Origin: Tissierellia bacterium | GTDB taxonomy: Bacteria; Bacillota; Clostridia; Tissierellales; Tissierellaceae | Reading direction: 5' to 3' | NCBI GenBank assembly: GCA_012518035.1 | Contig: JAAYTL010000118.1 | Location: 1-64,000, forward strand | Length of the DNA: 64,000 bases | In this document: in pieces, positions 44,200 to 53,298 of the stretch | Layout: the number at the start of each line of letters is the position of its first letter | How positions within the stretch are numbered: the stretch's first letter is position 1 | Made by a program: the position numbers and the translations under genes | The notes under the pieces: generated by a model | Told to the model about the DNA's origin: nothing | What the model saw: only the letters and a program-made list of their open reading frames with translations | Database searches by the model: none

Positions 44200-44817
44200 C
44201 TAATTTGCGTAAAGCTTATAAAGCATATTCTGCTCTTCTTTTGATTTAAAGAGGGATAGGTCTTCACCTTTGAGCCAGTCCTCTACCTGGTTACTATCAA
44301 TGATTAAAGGCATACGATGGTGGATTTTAGCTAGGTAGTTGTTGGCTTCCTTAGTTATGATTGTAAAAGCTAGGTAGTCAGTTCCATTAGCCTCATCCAG
44401 AAGACTAAGCTGCTCAGCCTTTTCAGTGAAGGTGTTGAAAAGCCCTGCCATGTAAAGGATTGATTTTTCTTTTCCTATGATATACTTTCCCTTTTCACCA
44501 TCCTCTGAGGTTTTTTTCCACTCAAAATAAGCTGAAGCTGGTATTATGCACCTCTTCTTATCAACTAAATCCTTAAACATATCCCTTTGCCTCAGACTCT
44601 CTGACCTAGCATTGATTATAACTCCCTTTTTATCCCATTTGGGAAATCCCCATTTAGCTATGGTAATACCCTGAGGAGTAATAATAGGAACCCTATTGGT
44701 GGGGAAGATTTCCCCTGTCTTATATCCACTAGAGTGACTATCGGGTTTTTCTTTTATACTTGAGAATAATTTTGTTAATTCAGGATCATCCATATCTAGG
44801 TAAAACCTACCACACAT
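44200..44817 (-). CDS. SRAP-domain abasic-site shielding protein (YedK/HMCES)
   Basis: Forms a covalent DNA-protein crosslink with abasic sites in single-stranded DNA, protecting them from breakage. The catalytic cysteine is C2 of MCGRF, which fixes the start at 44817 (AGGTGGTAGG upstream). Other conserved parts are IINARSESL, CIIPASAYFEWKK with the glutamate, and HHRMPLII with the histidine. The length of 205 residues is normal. It lies in a group with an aldehyde dehydrogenase, 37 bases downstream. Confidence 0.95.
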   Translation of the reverse strand: MCGRFYLDMDDPELTKLFSSIKEKPDSHSSGYKTGEIFPTNRVPIITPQGITIAKWGFPKWDKKGVIINARSESLRQRDMFKDLVDKKRCIIPASAYFEWKKTSEDGEKGKYIIGKEKSILYMAGLFNTFTEKAEQLSLLDEANGTDYLAFTIITKEANNYLAKIHHRMPLIIDSNQVEDWLKGEDLSLFKSKEEQNMLYKLYAN

Positions 44818-44854
44818 CCTACCACCTCATATTATTTATAAATTGGTTTTATAC

Positions 44855-46240
44855 TTACTTCATAACTCTTTTGACCAAATTAAACTTCTTGGCACTATAT
44901 GGTGGGTATCGTAGAGACATATCAATCCTATTGAAGGATTTTAGTATACTTTTATAATGGGTAAAGGTAGCGAAACTATATTTCCCATGATACTTCCCCA
45001 TTCCACTGGTACCCACTCCACCAAAGGGAACCCTGGGATTCAGTATGTGAAGGAGGCTATTATTTATGCAACCGCCTCCAAACTCTAACTTTTTAACTAA
45101 GAAATCTTGGAGTTCCTTATTCTGGGTAAAGAGATATAAAGCCAAAGGATATCTATTCTCCCTTACTATATCCACTACTTCATCTATTACCTTATAAGTC
45201 CAAAGGGGAAGGATAGGCCCAAATATTTCCTTTTTCATTATAGGACTTTCCATATCCTGGCATTCCAAGATAGTTGGTTGGATATATAAGTCATTCCTGT
45301 CACTGTCTCCCCCGTAAAGGATTTCTCCATCCTCTAAATAAGAAGCTAGGGTTTCATATCTCTTTTCATTGATAATTCTCCCATAGTCTGGGCTATCTTT
45401 AGGATTTACACCATAAAATTCTTCTATGTACTTAATCAAATAATCCATCAAGTCCTTCTTTATGTCTTCATGGACTAATAGATAATCAGGTGCTATGCAG
45501 GTTTGACCTGCATTATAGAACTTTCCACTTACTATCCTCCTTGCTGCTAAGTCAAGATTAGCATCCTTATGGACTATACCCGGGGACTTGCCCCCTAGCT
45601 CTAGGGTAACCGGTGTTAAGTGCTGAGAGGCTAATCGCAGTACTTCCTTTCCTACATTAGGGCTCCCAGTAAAGAAGATATGGTTAAAGTCATACCTATC
45701 TATTAGTTCTGGAACAACCCTTGAGCCCGATCCTTGTACTATACTTATATATTCCCTGGGGAATGCTTCTTCAATAATCTTCTCAATAATTAAAGATGTA
45801 TTTGCTGATTTGTTTGATGGCTTGACTATAGCACAATTTCCAGCTGCTATCGCCCCTATTAAGGGTGCTAGTATCAACTGAAAGGGGTAGTTCCAGGGGC
45901 CTACTATCAATACCACACCTAGGGGTTGGGGGTATATATAAGTTTTTGAAGGTAGGGTTACTATACTGTCCATAACCCTCCTAGGCTTCATCCATTTTCT
46001 CAATTTCTTTATAGTGTAGTTAAGTTCTCCATATACGTACCCTATTTCAGATGAGTATGCTTCCAATCCTGATTTGTGGAGATCCTTATGTAATGCTCTC
46101 AAAATCTCTGCTTCATATTTTTGGATTGCAGCTTTAAGCTTTTTTAGCTGCTTAATCCTAAATTCATACCCCTGGGTCTTGCCTGAATCAAAATATTCCC
46201 TCTTGCTATAGAAAATATCCTTATCCAAATTACTCCTCAC
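44855..46240 (-). CDS. Aldehyde dehydrogenase (class 3-like, membrane-end type)
   Basis: NAD(P)-dependent oxidation of aldehydes. Key parts: the cofactor-binding region VLIVGPWNYPFQL and FFTGSPNVGK, the general base in LELGGKSPGIV, the nucleophile cysteine in NAGQTCIAPDYL and the ending RVPFGGVGTSGMGKYHGK. The short, 461-residue form lacking an N-terminal extension, with a hydrophobic/basic C-terminus (RYPPYSAKKFNLVKRVMK), resembles the fatty or aromatic aldehyde group (AldH3). The GTG at 46240 is chosen because AAAGGAG lies eight bases upstream; a TTG at 46261 has no ribosome site. Confidence 0.92.
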   Translation of the reverse strand: MRSNLDKDIFYSKREYFDSGKTQGYEFRIKQLKKLKAAIQKYEAEILRALHKDLHKSGLEAYSSEIGYVYGELNYTIKKLRKWMKPRRVMDSIVTLPSKTYIYPQPLGVVLIVGPWNYPFQLILAPLIGAIAAGNCAIVKPSNKSANTSLIIEKIIEEAFPREYISIVQGSGSRVVPELIDRYDFNHIFFTGSPNVGKEVLRLASQHLTPVTLELGGKSPGIVHKDANLDLAARRIVSGKFYNAGQTCIAPDYLLVHEDIKKDLMDYLIKYIEEFYGVNPKDSPDYGRIINEKRYETLASYLEDGEILYGGDSDRNDLYIQPTILECQDMESPIMKKEIFGPILPLWTYKVIDEVVDIVRENRYPLALYLFTQNKELQDFLVKKLEFGGGCINNSLLHILNPRVPFGGVGTSGMGKYHGKYSFATFTHYKSILKSFNRIDMSLRYPPYSAKKFNLVKRVMK

Positions 46241-46269
46241 CTGCCCAACTCCTTTAAACAATCATGCAT

Positions 46270-46488
46270 TTAGATTAAGTCTTCAATATCTATAATCATC
46301 TTTTTACAATCCCTACATAAATATGTTTCAACTTGATTAGTTCCCCAGGGATTCGTGATTTTTATACCCCTCTTAAAGGCATTAATAATCGCTCCCTTAT
46401 TTCTATCTTCCTCTATCCATTTCAATGAGTACCTATCACCGCTGATTACACCCTTCTCCATTTCCATTTTGCAGAAAGGACATTGCAT
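46270..46488 (-). CDS. Small zinc-ribbon protein (DUF6487-like)
   Basis: 72-residue protein with two CxxC pairs, MQCPFCKMEMEKG and LCRDCKKMIID, on either side of GDRYSLKWIEED. This CPxC...GDRYxLxW...CxxCxK pattern is that of a small family I believe is DUF6487; it likely binds zinc. Function unknown. TAGGAGGTAATAGTC precedes the ATG. It leads the group with aldehyde dehydrogenase, SRAP and B3/B4 genes. Confidence 0.75.
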   Translation of the reverse strand: MQCPFCKMEMEKGVISGDRYSLKWIEEDRNKGAIINAFKRGIKITNPWGTNQVETYLCRDCKKMIIDIEDLI

Positions 46489-46592
46489 GACTATTACCTC
46501 CTAATAAACCTAATCTATTAGATTAATATCATAAAATCAGATTTTCGATACATTTTATTTCAAGTTAAACTTGAACTTTAAGTATATAGTAA

Positions 46593-46619
46593 ACGACAGG
46601 GTCTTAATGACCCTGTCGT
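46593..46619 (-). terminator. Terminator hairpin after aspartase
   Basis: ACGACAGGGTC and GACCCTGTCGT form a perfect 11-bp stem with a five-base loop a few bases after the aspA stop. Confidence 0.85.
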
Positions 46620-46625
46620 CTTGAA

Positions 46626-48047
46626 TTATTTGTCTAATAAATGTTTAGCTGCGATTCCTGGTTCGGTCATTGCAAATGGATCTAAGATTTCATCCAGCTC
46701 CTCTTCTGATAAGAGGCCTTCCTCAAGAGCTATTTCCCTAACCGGTTGGCCAGTTTTTATGGCTATCTTTGCTATTTTTGCAGCATTCTTATATCCTACA
46801 TGAGGTACTATAGCAGTAATTACCCCAACACTATTATCTACTAATGATTTACATCTTTCTTCATTAGCAGTAACTCCTACTATCAGGTTCTCCCTAAAGG
46901 TTCTAACCCCATTTCCTAAGGTTTCTATAGATTCATATAGATTATACAAGAGAACTGGTTCGAAAACATTAAGCTGTAGCTGACCTGCTTCAGCAGCCAT
47001 GGTTATGGTCAAGTCATTACCTATAAGGTTGAAGGCAACTTGGTTCATTACCTCTGCTATAACTGGGTTTACCTTACCTGGCATTATGGATGAACCTGCC
47101 TGTCTTTCTGGTAGATTGATCTCAGATATTCCTGTCCTAGGACCTGATGCCAATAATCTGATATCATTGGCCATCTTGGAAAGGTTCACCGCTGCAGTTT
47201 TAAGAGCTGATGATAGAGCCACAAACCCATCTAGGTTATTGGTTCCGTCTACCAAGTCTTCTGCCTGGGTTAGGCCTAGGTCTACAACCTTATCTAGATT
47301 AGGAACAATTACTTTTAAGTATTCCGTGTCTACATTAATACCTGTTCCTACTGCTGAAGCACCCATATTTACAACTCTTAAACCATCTAGGGCATTTTCT
47401 ATTCTGTTGATATCCCTCTTGATAACTGAACTATAGGCATGGTATTCTTGTCCAAGCCTAATGGGTACAGCATCTTGTAGGTGGGTCCTACCCATCTTTA
47501 TAACATGATCAAATTCCTTGGATTTTTCAAGTAAGGCTGCTTGTAGTTTTCTTAATTCTTCTAGGGTCCTTTGGCCAAGTTGTAAGGCAGCTATCTTGCC
47601 TGCTGTTGGAAAGGCATCATTTGTTGATTGTCCCATATTTACATGGTCATTCGGATGGACCTTATCATAAACTCCAAGTTCACCACCAAGGATTTCATTT
47701 GCCCTATTAGCAATTACTTCGTTGGCATTCATATTGGCTGTCGTTCCAGCTCCACCTTGGATTGGATCACAAATAAATTGGTCATGAAGCTTACCTTCTA
47801 TTATTTCTTCACTAGCTTGTACTATGGCGTCTTTTACCTCTTCAGTCATTATGCCAGCTTCAAAATTGGATATGGCGCATGCCTTTTTAACTTGAGCAAG
47901 AGCTATAACTAACTCCTTATGAATGGTTCTACCTGTAATACCAAAATTTTCAGCTCCTCTAACGGCGTTAATACCATAGTATGCATCTGCTGGTATCTCC
48001 TTTTCACCTATAGAATCGCTTTCAATTCTGAATTTTAATTTATCCAT
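46626..48047 (-). CDS. aspA: Aspartate ammonia-lyase
   Basis: Reversibly deaminates aspartate to fumarate and ammonia. The N-terminus RIESDSIGEKEIPADAYYG and the C-terminal parts GSSIMPGKVNPVIAEV, NQVAFNLIGNDLTITMAAEA, AGQLQLNVFEP are those of aspartase; the lyase superfamily also includes class II fumarase, which differs in these stretches. Length 473 residues as usual. AAAGGAGGATTAGG precedes the ATG. It is preceded by a strong promoter and followed by a terminator, so it forms its own transcript. It may feed aspartate into fumarate/succinate metabolism. Confidence 0.93.
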   Translation of the reverse strand: MDKLKFRIESDSIGEKEIPADAYYGINAVRGAENFGITGRTIHKELVIALAQVKKACAISNFEAGIMTEEVKDAIVQASEEIIEGKLHDQFICDPIQGGAGTTANMNANEVIANRANEILGGELGVYDKVHPNDHVNMGQSTNDAFPTAGKIAALQLGQRTLEELRKLQAALLEKSKEFDHVIKMGRTHLQDAVPIRLGQEYHAYSSVIKRDINRIENALDGLRVVNMGASAVGTGINVDTEYLKVIVPNLDKVVDLGLTQAEDLVDGTNNLDGFVALSSALKTAAVNLSKMANDIRLLASGPRTGISEINLPERQAGSSIMPGKVNPVIAEVMNQVAFNLIGNDLTITMAAEAGQLQLNVFEPVLLYNLYESIETLGNGVRTFRENLIVGVTANEERCKSLVDNSVGVITAIVPHVGYKNAAKIAKIAIKTGQPVREIALEEGLLSEEELDEILDPFAMTEPGIAAKHLLDK

Positions 48048-48127
48048 CCTAATCCTCCTTTGAAATTTTATATCTACTATCCTTCATTTAATTATAAAGG
48101 GAATAGTCTCAAATAACATTCAATTAC

Positions 48128-48156
48128 ATAATACCCTTACGGGAAATCGTTGTCAA
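48128..48156 (-). promoter_or_regulatory. Strong sigma-A promoter of aspA
   Basis: On the minus strand a perfect TTGACA (48156-48151), a 17-bp spacer and TATTAT (48133-48128) lie about 80 bases before aspA, immediately after the LacI-type gene. Confidence 0.8.
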
Positions 48157-48158
48157 CT

Positions 48159-49199
48159 TTATTCAGTAGAAAACATACCTTCAGTTGATTGCCTCTTATG
48201 GATCTCATAGGGAATAATAATCCTTCTATTTTGCATTCCTTTCTCTAAGGCTTCCACCAGTATATTGATGGATTCTAAACCTAGATCATGGGCATTTACA
48301 TCTACGGAAGTAAAGGGGATTTGTGAATATCTTGATATAATGCTGTTATTAAAGCTGGCAATAGCAATATCTTCTGGAATCTTAAACTTTAAACCTTCCA
48401 AAACCTGAATTGCTCCAAAGGCTACTAAGTCATCAGTGATTATAACTGCATCAGGCCTAGGAACAAGGCCTATCAACTCCCTACCGAACTTAAATCCTGT
48501 CTCCTCATCAAAGCTACCGATAAAAATATAATCTTCATCACAGGTTAGGTTACAATCCTTAATGGCCCTTTTATAACCCTCAATCCTCTTCTTGGTAACC
48601 AAGAGACTAGGATCAGCTGCAATCATGGCTATTTTTGACCTGCCTTTAGATATCATATATTTGGTTAATTCATATGCAGCCATAAAATTGTCATTGTCTA
48701 CATAGTTGATTCTGCTATCTTCTATATAAGGCGTTCCAATAAGAGAAAAAGGAAAGTCTATGGATAATAAATAGCTTATGTTGTCATCGTTAATTCTACT
48801 GGACATCAGTACAAGACCATCAACCTTGGAAGCCCTAACAAAATTCTTGATGCTTTGTAACTCATCCCCTACTTCGGTGTTGGTTGATAGAAGAATATCA
48901 TAGCCAAATGTCGCAGCCCCCTTAACTATACCCCTCAAGGTTTCTGGAAAAAATGGATTCAGAAATATATCCTCATCCCTACTGGGCATGATAACGCCAA
49001 TATTACCAGTCTTATTTTTAGCTAAGGACCTTGCAATGGCATTTGGATAGTAACCTAATTCATCCATGCATTTTTGGACCCTTTCCTTGGTAGCCTTGCT
49101 AATTCTTGAGCTATCCGAAATGACCCTTGAAACCGTAGATGGTGAGACTCCCGCCTTTTTTGCTACATCACTTAATGTGACTTGGTTTTTTCTTGCCAA
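48159..49199 (-). CDS. LacI/MalR-family transcription repressor
   Basis: N-terminal helix-turn-helix (VTLSDVAKKAGVSPSTVSRV) and hinge LGYYPNAIARSLAKN, followed by a periplasmic-binding-type sugar sensor domain (IGVIMPSR, VIITDDLVAFGAIQVL, IASFNNSIISRYSQIPFTSV). It is the third gene after malQ and glgP, so maltodextrin or glycogen breakdown products are the likely effectors. The TTG at 49199 (346 residues) is chosen because GAGGTGATTAGC precedes it. A longer reading frame to 49307 would overlap glgP and add 36 residues of non-homologous sequence. Confidence 0.9.
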   Translation of the reverse strand: MARKNQVTLSDVAKKAGVSPSTVSRVISDSSRISKATKERVQKCMDELGYYPNAIARSLAKNKTGNIGVIMPSRDEDIFLNPFFPETLRGIVKGAATFGYDILLSTNTEVGDELQSIKNFVRASKVDGLVLMSSRINDDNISYLLSIDFPFSLIGTPYIEDSRINYVDNDNFMAAYELTKYMISKGRSKIAMIAADPSLLVTKKRIEGYKRAIKDCNLTCDEDYIFIGSFDEETGFKFGRELIGLVPRPDAVIITDDLVAFGAIQVLEGLKFKIPEDIAIASFNNSIISRYSQIPFTSVDVNAHDLGLESINILVEALEKGMQNRRIIIPYEIHKRQSTEGMFSTE

Positions 49200-49285
49200 G
49201 CTAATCACCTCTTGTTTGATGTAAAAGGATAAAGACTGAATCTTTTCCTGAATTCGATAATTTGAATAACTTATAAACAATACTT

Positions 49286-51652
49286 CTATGCCTTTTCTAT
49301 ATGCCAAATCTCTTTTACATAGTCTTGAATGGTCCTGTCAGAGCTGAATTTCCCAGCCTTAGATAGGTTAATCCAACATTTTCTAGCCCAGCCTAATTTA
49401 TCCCTATAAGCTTGGTCCACCATCATCTGGCCCTCCCTATAACTCTCAAAATCCTTTAAGACATAATAGACATCTGCCTTATGCCAGTGGGTCCCTCTTA
49501 ACAGAGAGTCATACAAGTCAGTATACTGATCCTTGGCTCTTCCATTAAACTCTCCACTAATCAGGCTATCAACAACCCTTTTTAGACCAGGAATTCCATT
49601 ATAATAGTCCCATGGATTGTAATAGGCATCGATTTCAGTTAACTCTTCAACCCTAGCTCCAAATATGAAGTTGTTTTCTTCACCAGCCTCTTCGACTATT
49701 TCTACATTGGCCCCATCATAAGTCCCTAGGGTAGGAGCACCATTTAGCATAAACTTCATATTACCAGTGCCTGATGCCTCTTTACCTGCAGTAGAAATCT
49801 GCTCTGAAACATCTGCTGCTGGAAATAGCTTTTCAGCATAAGATACCCTGTAGTTCTTTACAAATACAACCTTTATCTTGCCTCTTATATCTGGGTCATT
49901 ATTTATTAATTCCTTGATATCATTTATAAACTTAATAACTGTCTTGGCCCTATAGTAACCAGGTGCAGCCTTGCCTCCAAATATAAAGGTCCTGGGGACA
50001 ATGTCTAAATCTGGATTCTCTTTTAATCTATAGTATAAATCCAAGATATGGAAGGCATTTAATAGTTGTCTCTTATATTCATGAAATCTCTTAATTTGAA
50101 TGTCAAAGATAGAATTGGGATCTATCTCGATCTCCTCGTGTTCCTTAATATACTTTGCCAGTTGAATCTTCTTAGTCATCTTTATATCCATAAACCTATT
50201 TAGGATGTCCTCATCATCGGCATATCTTTCTAACTTCTCAAGCTCATCCAGTTTTGTAATCCATCTGTCTGAGCCCAATAACTCGGTAATCAGACTGGAT
50301 AATTCAGGGTTGGATAAGAGGAGCCATCTTCTCTGAGTTATCCCATTAGTTTTATTATTAAATCTTTCGGGGAACAAGTCAGCCCAATCCTTAAGCTCCC
50401 TAGTTTTAAGGATTTCAGTATGAAGTCTAGCCACTCCATTTGTTGAGTGGGAACCGTAGATTGACAACCAGGCCATTTTGATCTGCCCATCCTGGATTAT
50501 TCCATATGAATTTATCTTTTCAGTAGGTATCCCCCTATGCAAAAGCTCCCCTCTTAATTGGTTATCAATTAACTCTATAATCCTATAGACGTCTGGCAAG
50601 AGCTCCCTATATAAAACCACATCCCATTGCTCCAAGGCCTCCGACAAAATGGTGTGGTTGGTATAAGCAAAGGTTTGAACCGTTATTTCCCAGGCCTTCT
50701 GCCACTCCATATTCTCCACCCTGGTGAGTATTCTCATCAATTCTGGTATGGCAACTGTTGGATGGGTATCATTCAATTGGATTGCATGGAAGTGGTGAAA
50801 ATTATCAAGACTACCATACTTCTCCTTATGTCTATTTACAAGGTCCTGGATGGATGCAGATACAAAGAAGTATTGCTGCTTAAGTCTTAGCTTCTTGCCT
50901 TCTCTATTGGAATCATTGGGATAGAGTACCTTGGAGATATTCTCAGCATTATTCTTCTCCTTGACAGCTAAATCATAGTTTTGGTTGTTAAACTCTTCAA
51001 AATTAAAAGGCTCAAAGGGTTCTGATTTCCATAGCCTAAGTGTATTAATGGTCTCTCCCTTATAGCCGATAATCGGGGTATCATAGGGAACTGCCTTAAT
51101 ATCACCATCAGCAAAGTGGACTTGCACTGCATCTGATTCTCTCCTGATTGACCAAGGATCACCATATTGAAGCCAGTTGTCCGCCTTTTCATCTTGAAAA
51201 CCATTCTTAAATCCCTGCTTGAAGAGGCCATACTCATACCTGATTCCGTAGCCTGATAAGGGATAGTTGAGGCTGGCGGCTGAATCTAGAAAACATGCAG
51301 CCAGTCTTCCCAGACCACCATTGCCCAGGGCTGCATCATTTTCTTTTTCTTCAATCTCATTATAATCTATTCCAATCTCCTCTAACATATTTTTTACAGC
51401 GTCAATACAGCTAAGATTCATCAGATTATTGCTCAGAGCCCTACCCATAAGATATTCAGCAGAAAAATAGTAGGCTTGTTTCTTACCTTCAAATTTCTTT
51501 TTAGATTCCATCCATAATGGTAGGACCTCGTCCATAACAGCCTCTGAAAGGCCTGTATATTTTTCTACTGGATTACAATCCTTCAGATCCTTCCCAAAGT
51601 TTTTTAAGGCATATTTTTTCATATTGGTCTTTATACTCTCTATCCTATTCAT
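49286..51652 (-). CDS. glgP: Glycogen/maltodextrin phosphorylase
   Basis: PLP enzyme releasing glucose-1-phosphate from alpha-1,4-glucans. The cofactor lysine lies in EASGTGNMKFMLNGAPTLGT, and the N-terminal half shows YYFSAEYLMGRALSNNL and ALGNGGLGRLAACFLDS. The 788 residues are normal for the family. GGAGGTAATTTA precedes the ATG, which starts four bases after the malQ stop. With MalQ it degrades internal or imported maltodextrins; no glycogen synthesis genes are nearby. Confidence 0.95.
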   Translation of the reverse strand: MNRIESIKTNMKKYALKNFGKDLKDCNPVEKYTGLSEAVMDEVLPLWMESKKKFEGKKQAYYFSAEYLMGRALSNNLMNLSCIDAVKNMLEEIGIDYNEIEEKENDAALGNGGLGRLAACFLDSAASLNYPLSGYGIRYEYGLFKQGFKNGFQDEKADNWLQYGDPWSIRRESDAVQVHFADGDIKAVPYDTPIIGYKGETINTLRLWKSEPFEPFNFEEFNNQNYDLAVKEKNNAENISKVLYPNDSNREGKKLRLKQQYFFVSASIQDLVNRHKEKYGSLDNFHHFHAIQLNDTHPTVAIPELMRILTRVENMEWQKAWEITVQTFAYTNHTILSEALEQWDVVLYRELLPDVYRIIELIDNQLRGELLHRGIPTEKINSYGIIQDGQIKMAWLSIYGSHSTNGVARLHTEILKTRELKDWADLFPERFNNKTNGITQRRWLLLSNPELSSLITELLGSDRWITKLDELEKLERYADDEDILNRFMDIKMTKKIQLAKYIKEHEEIEIDPNSIFDIQIKRFHEYKRQLLNAFHILDLYYRLKENPDLDIVPRTFIFGGKAAPGYYRAKTVIKFINDIKELINNDPDIRGKIKVVFVKNYRVSYAEKLFPAADVSEQISTAGKEASGTGNMKFMLNGAPTLGTYDGANVEIVEEAGEENNFIFGARVEELTEIDAYYNPWDYYNGIPGLKRVVDSLISGEFNGRAKDQYTDLYDSLLRGTHWHKADVYYVLKDFESYREGQMMVDQAYRDKLGWARKCWINLSKAGKFSSDRTIQDYVKEIWHIEKA

Positions 51653-51656
51653 TAAA

Positions 51657-53135
51657 TTACCTCCAATATCGTATTGTTAGGTCCTTGAGTTTATAAGCCA
51701 AATCATCAGTTAATTGATTGGCTTTTAATCTCCAAGTCCAATTATCACCTAGGCTGCCGGGAGTATTCATCCTAGCATCATCGTCTAAACCTAGGACGTC
51801 CTGCATCGTTGTTATTGCTATATTTGCTGTAGATGCCCAGGCCCCCCTTATTATCCCCCAGTTCAACCCTTCATCAATACTTAACTTCAAATACTGGACT
51901 ATGTATTCATACATGTCCCTAGGTAGGGTTTCTAACCATCCCATTATAGTCTGGTTGTCATGGGTGCTCGTGTAGACAATACAGTTTTTTTCAAACTTGT
52001 GGGGGGTATGCTCACTGTCATAGATAGGGTTGAACCCAAATTGTAGGACCTTCATATTGGGAAAGCCAGATTCTTTTACCATCTTAATTACTTCCGGAGT
52101 GTTAAATCCTAAATCCTCAACTATTATATCAAGTTGACCAAGTTCTTCTATGATTTTATCAAATAGCTTAAGACCTGGTCCTTGAACCCACCTACCATTT
52201 ACGGCAGTTTCAGACCCATATTTTACTTCCCAATAGGACTCGAATCCCCTGAAATGATCAATTCTTATAACATCGTAGATCTTAAAGCTATGTTCTACTC
52301 TCTTTATCCACCAAGTATAGTTATCTTCTTCCATGGCATCCCAGTCATATATTGGGTTACCCCATAATTGGCCTGTATCTGTATACCCATCAGGTGGGCA
52401 ACCAGCAACTGTTATTGGGAGGAGGTTTTCGTCAAGCTTGAAAAACCCAGGATTCCTCCATACATCTGCGCTATCCTCAGATACATAGATGGGTAAATCT
52501 CCTATTATTTTTATTCCCTTTTTATTGGCATATTTTTTTAATCTCTTCCATTGCCTGAAAAAGTAATACTGGGTAAAGACCCAAAAATATACCTCATCCT
52601 GGTTCTCACTTTCAAAGTTTAAAACCCTATCTGAATCATATCTTTTATATGCTATGTCCCAGTCATACCATGATTTATTTTGGTTTTTTGTTTTTATGGA
52701 CATGAACAGGCAAAATTCTCTCAACCAGTCTAGATTGGCCACATAAAAGTTTTCTAATTTATCCAAAAGATCTGATCTTGCATTCTTGTAAGCTGTCCTT
52801 AGGAGGGCCATCTTGTTTTCAAATAATAAGCCATAATCTACCTTATTGTTTACTTTATTCAACCTATAGTTGTCTATGTCCTCTTGCTTAAGATAGTTAA
52901 GACCCAGAAATTCATCTAAATCTATAAAATATGGATTACCTGCGAAGGCTGAAAAGCATTGGTAGGGTGAGTCACCAAAACCGGTAACACCCAAGGGTAG
53001 GATCTGCCAGTTTTTCTGATTTGCCTTATGCAAAAAATCAACAAACCTATATGCTCCCTCCCCAAAATCACCTATACCATATTTTCCTGGCAAGGAGGAT
53101 ATATGCATTAATATTCCACTAGATCTTTTATTCAT
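51657..53135 (-). CDS. malQ: 4-alpha-glucanotransferase (amylomaltase, GH77)
   Basis: Transfers alpha-1,4-glucan segments between maltodextrins. Typical GH77 stretches are GILMHISSLPGKYGIGDFG, WQILPLGVTGFGDSPYQCF in part (LPLGVTGFGDSPYQ), the catalytic nucleophile region IRIDHFRGFESYW and the acid region DIIVEDLGFNTPEV, with STHDNQTIMGW. The ATG at 53135 has AGGTGA five bases upstream; the GTG at 53144 overlaps that site. It is the first gene of the malQ-glgP-lacI operon. Confidence 0.95.
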   Translation of the reverse strand: MNKRSSGILMHISSLPGKYGIGDFGEGAYRFVDFLHKANQKNWQILPLGVTGFGDSPYQCFSAFAGNPYFIDLDEFLGLNYLKQEDIDNYRLNKVNNKVDYGLLFENKMALLRTAYKNARSDLLDKLENFYVANLDWLREFCLFMSIKTKNQNKSWYDWDIAYKRYDSDRVLNFESENQDEVYFWVFTQYYFFRQWKRLKKYANKKGIKIIGDLPIYVSEDSADVWRNPGFFKLDENLLPITVAGCPPDGYTDTGQLWGNPIYDWDAMEEDNYTWWIKRVEHSFKIYDVIRIDHFRGFESYWEVKYGSETAVNGRWVQGPGLKLFDKIIEELGQLDIIVEDLGFNTPEVIKMVKESGFPNMKVLQFGFNPIYDSEHTPHKFEKNCIVYTSTHDNQTIMGWLETLPRDMYEYIVQYLKLSIDEGLNWGIIRGAWASTANIAITTMQDVLGLDDDARMNTPGSLGDNWTWRLKANQLTDDLAYKLKDLTIRYWR

Positions 53136-53161
53136 AATATTCACCTAAATATTTTTGGTTT

Positions 53162-53177
53162 GTGCAATCGGTTGCAC
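53162..53177 (-). promoter_or_regulatory. LacI-family operator at the malQ promoter
   Basis: GTGCAACCGATTGCAC on the minus strand is a nearly perfect 16-bp palindrome with the central CG typical of LacI/MalR operators. It overlaps the expected transcription start of malQ, a repressing position. Its core also matches the general cre pattern, so a CcpA-like protein could bind instead of the operon-encoded repressor. Confidence 0.72.
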
Positions 53178-53183
53178 TATTTT

Positions 53184-53212
53184 AATATATCAATATATGT
53201 AGATTTTGTAAA
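53184..53212 (-). promoter_or_regulatory. Promoter of malQ-glgP-lacI
   Basis: TTTACA (53212-53207), exactly 17 bp, then TATATT (53189-53184) on the minus strand. The operator at 53162-53177 starts seven bases downstream. Confidence 0.7.
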
Positions 53213-53238
53213 GATTCGTTTTGAATTTGATGGATAAA

Positions 53239-53285
53239 TAAAAAAGGCCGTTTCATAATCCAATAACTGGATATGAAACGGCCTA
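53239..53285 (-). terminator. Strong intrinsic terminator after uspA
   Basis: On the minus strand AGGCCGTTTCATATCC pairs with GGATTATGAAACGGCCT (one bulge), followed by TTTTTTATTT. It lies just after the uspA stop and insulates the malQ promoter. Confidence 0.92.
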
Positions 53286-53298
53286 TAAGATTAAAACC

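Noticed and set aside
46999-47436. Long antisense open frame opposite aspA (145 codons).
   Set aside because: Mirror of the conserved aspartase coding sequence; no start signal or recognisable domain.
49200-49307. N-terminal extension of the LacI-type repressor overlapping glgP.
   Set aside because: The extension is not LacI-like, and a TTG with a good ribosome site lies exactly at the normal start of the DNA-binding domain.
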